Notes under the pieces: model-generated
Seen by the model: only the letters and a program-made list of their open reading frames with translations
The model's database searches: none
Told to the model about the DNA's origin: nothing
Shown here: one piece after another, positions 5,756 through 6,803 of the stretch
Layout of the letters: the number at the start of each line of letters is the position of its first letter
Numbering within the stretch: position 1 is the stretch's first letter
Assembly (NCBI GenBank): GCA_002382525.1
Contig: DFYA01000165.1
Span: 1 to 6,803 of the forward strand
Length of the DNA: 6,803 nt
Direction: 5' to 3'
Source: Opitutaceae bacterium UBA4094
GTDB taxonomy: Bacteria; Verrucomicrobiota; Verrucomicrobiia; Opitutales; Opitutaceae
Position numbers and translations under genes: made by a program

Positions 5756-6622
5756 ATGCGTTTAACCCCTCTTTTGTTGGTTCTGCCTCTTGTTCTTAAT
5801 TTCGTGCGCGCCGAGGTGCGCGTGGTCGGCTCCGATTTATTGGGGCCCAAGTTTTCGGAGGCGGTGAACGCCTATTCCAAGCGCAACGATCTCGGGCTGC
5901 GCCTCGCGTTGGACGGTAGTCGCGTGGGGATCGAGCGGGTGACGAGCGGGCGGGCGGATTTGGGTCTGGTGGTGTTTGGCCCGGGCGAAAAACCTCCCGG
6001 CGAGCCGTTCGTGGTGTTGCCGGTTGCGTATCACACTGCAGTGGTCGTGGTCCCGTCTTCGGTGCCGGTCACGCAGATCACCTTTGGGCAGTTAAACGCG
6101 ATCTATGGTGACGATGCTCAATCCGGAGTGCGTCGCTGGAACGATCTCGGCGTGGCGGGCGAGTGGGCGCATCGCAACATTCTCCCGAACATTCCGGGGG
6201 CAGGCGGCGGCATCACGTATGATCTTTTTCGCTACAGCGTGCTGCGGGCGCCGGCACTTAAGCCGACGGTCGGCGTCCAGGCGGGATTGGTGGAGACGTT
6301 GACGCGTATCCGCGGCGATGAAGGCGGCATGGCGATTCTGCCCTCGTTGCCGGCCGGCGAGGCTCGCTTGAAGACGTTGTTGGTGGCTCGCGGACCGCAA
6401 GACGTGGCCTTCGGCCCCACGCCGGAGAATATTCACTTGGGTGATTATCCCATCCGCCTGCCGGTCTATGCAGTCTTCCGCAAAGAGGATGCCAGCAGGC
6501 TGCAAACGACGCTTCGTTATTTGTTGAGCGAAGACGCGGTGCCGGTGTGGGAGGGCATTCACTTGGTGCCGCTTCCGGTGCAGGCGCGCAACCAGCAGAT
6601 CTTCGATTTAGAGGTTCTTTAA
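5756..6622 (+). CDS. Secreted PstS-like periplasmic substrate-binding protein
   Basis: The 288-residue product starts MRLTPLLLVLPLVLNFVRA, a Sec signal peptide probably cleaved after Ala19. The mature protein follows the PstS/PBP-like fold order. VVGSDLLGPKFSEAVNAYSK opens the first lobe, GSRVGIERVTSGRADLGLV corresponds to the PstS G/S-S-G--D segment, and YHTAVVVVPSS and VTQITFGQLNAIYGD match 'lT..ql..Iy.G'. RRWNDLG corresponds to 'W.dlg'. The C-terminal part runs through YPIRLPVYAVF. Where PstS has an SGT phosphate loop, this protein has GAGGGITYDLF (from Gly148), so phosphate may not be the ligand. No pstC, pstA or pstB lies beside it within the window. The ATG at 5756 was chosen over a TTG at 5711, which would hide the signal peptide. 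The 173-bp gap upstream (5583-5755) shows only weak hairpins and no convincing promoter. The fold-family call is good; the ligand is unknown. Confidence 0.85.
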   Translation: MRLTPLLLVLPLVLNFVRAEVRVVGSDLLGPKFSEAVNAYSKRNDLGLRLALDGSRVGIERVTSGRADLGLVVFGPGEKPPGEPFVVLPVAYHTAVVVVPSSVPVTQITFGQLNAIYGDDAQSGVRRWNDLGVAGEWAHRNILPNIPGAGGGITYDLFRYSVLRAPALKPTVGVQAGLVETLTRIRGDEGGMAILPSLPAGEARLKTLLVARGPQDVAFGPTPENIHLGDYPIRLPVYAVFRKEDASRLQTTLRYLLSEDAVPVWEGIHLVPLPVQARNQQIFDLEVL

Positions 6623-6639
6623 AATCTTCAAAAAAGCAG

Positions 6640-6668
6640 TTGACGGGAGGGGGCGAGGATCTTGTTCT
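6640..6668 (+). promoter_or_regulatory. Probable sigma-70 promoter of the tRNA-Gly gene
   Basis: TTGACG (6640-6645) is a near-consensus -35 box, preceded by an A-tract (about 6630-6635) that could act as an UP element. A 17-nt spacer leads to TGTTCT (6663-6668), a weak -10. Transcription would begin near 6675, giving a leader of about 7 nt before the tRNA. The -35 and the position are good; the -10 is poor. Confidence 0.55.
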
Positions 6669-6681
6669 CCACCTCTCTCAC

Positions 6682-6757
<76 letters not shown>

Positions 6758-6768
6758 TTTTCGAAAAG

Positions 6769-6797
6769 CGTCCGGTAACGACACCGGGCGATTTTTT
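6769..6797 (+). terminator. Rho-independent terminator after tRNA-Gly
   Basis: An 8-bp stem CGTCCGGT (6769-6776) pairs with ACCGGGCG (6783-6790), including one T-G pair, around the loop AACGAC. A run of six T follows at 6792-6797. It starts 11 nt after the tRNA CCA end and so should terminate the tRNA transcript, making this tRNA a single-gene unit. A small palindrome TTTTCGAAAA (6758-6767) lies between them. Confidence 0.88.
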
Positions 6798-6803
6798 GTG
6801 CCC

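Overview
The window looks like a chromosomal segment from a GC-rich Gram-negative-type bacterium. My best guess is the Verrucomicrobiota, in or near the Opitutales. This rests on the gene content (RNase HIII beside RNase HII, an NtrB/NtrC-type pair), the signal peptides, the near absence of Shine-Dalgarno sequences, and the style of the intergenic repeats. The placement is an inference, not something the sequence proves. I see no phage, transposon, CRISPR or plasmid feature.

Layout. (1) Positions 1-152, minus strand: the first 50 codons of mutY (adenine glycosylase), cut by the window edge. (2) Positions 148-228: an inverted pair of arrays of 9-nt units in the short gap between the divergent mutY and rnhC genes, overlapping the inferred mutY start. 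(3) Positions 239-3236, plus strand: a tight run of rnhC (RNase HIII), rnhB (RNase HII) and a soluble PAS-histidine kinase, with gaps of 10 and 6 nt. (4) Positions 3271-3335: a near-perfect 24-bp inverted repeat whose arms are themselves palindromes, between convergent genes. (5) Positions 3353-4006, minus strand: an exported protein of unknown function. (6) Positions 4113-5582, plus strand: an NtrC-family sigma-54-dependent response regulator. (7) Positions 5583-5755: a 173-bp gap with no convincing signal. (8) Positions 5756-6622, plus strand: a secreted, PstS-like periplasmic binding protein without transporter genes beside it. (9) Positions 6640-6797: promoter, tRNA-Gly(GCC) and a rho-independent terminator.

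How the genes fit together. The left third is a genome-maintenance cluster: MutY removes A opposite 8-oxoG, and RNases HII and HIII remove RNA from DNA:RNA hybrids and misincorporated ribonucleotides. The kinase and the sigma-54 activator are very likely a cognate two-component pair, although an opposite-strand exported protein gene lies between them. The regulon cannot be read from the window, and I found no clear sigma-54 (-24/-12) promoter here. The genes themselves are mostly standard families. The less ordinary items are the two structured repeats, the split two-component layout with its unrecognised exported protein, the insertion in RNase HII, and the orphan binding protein.
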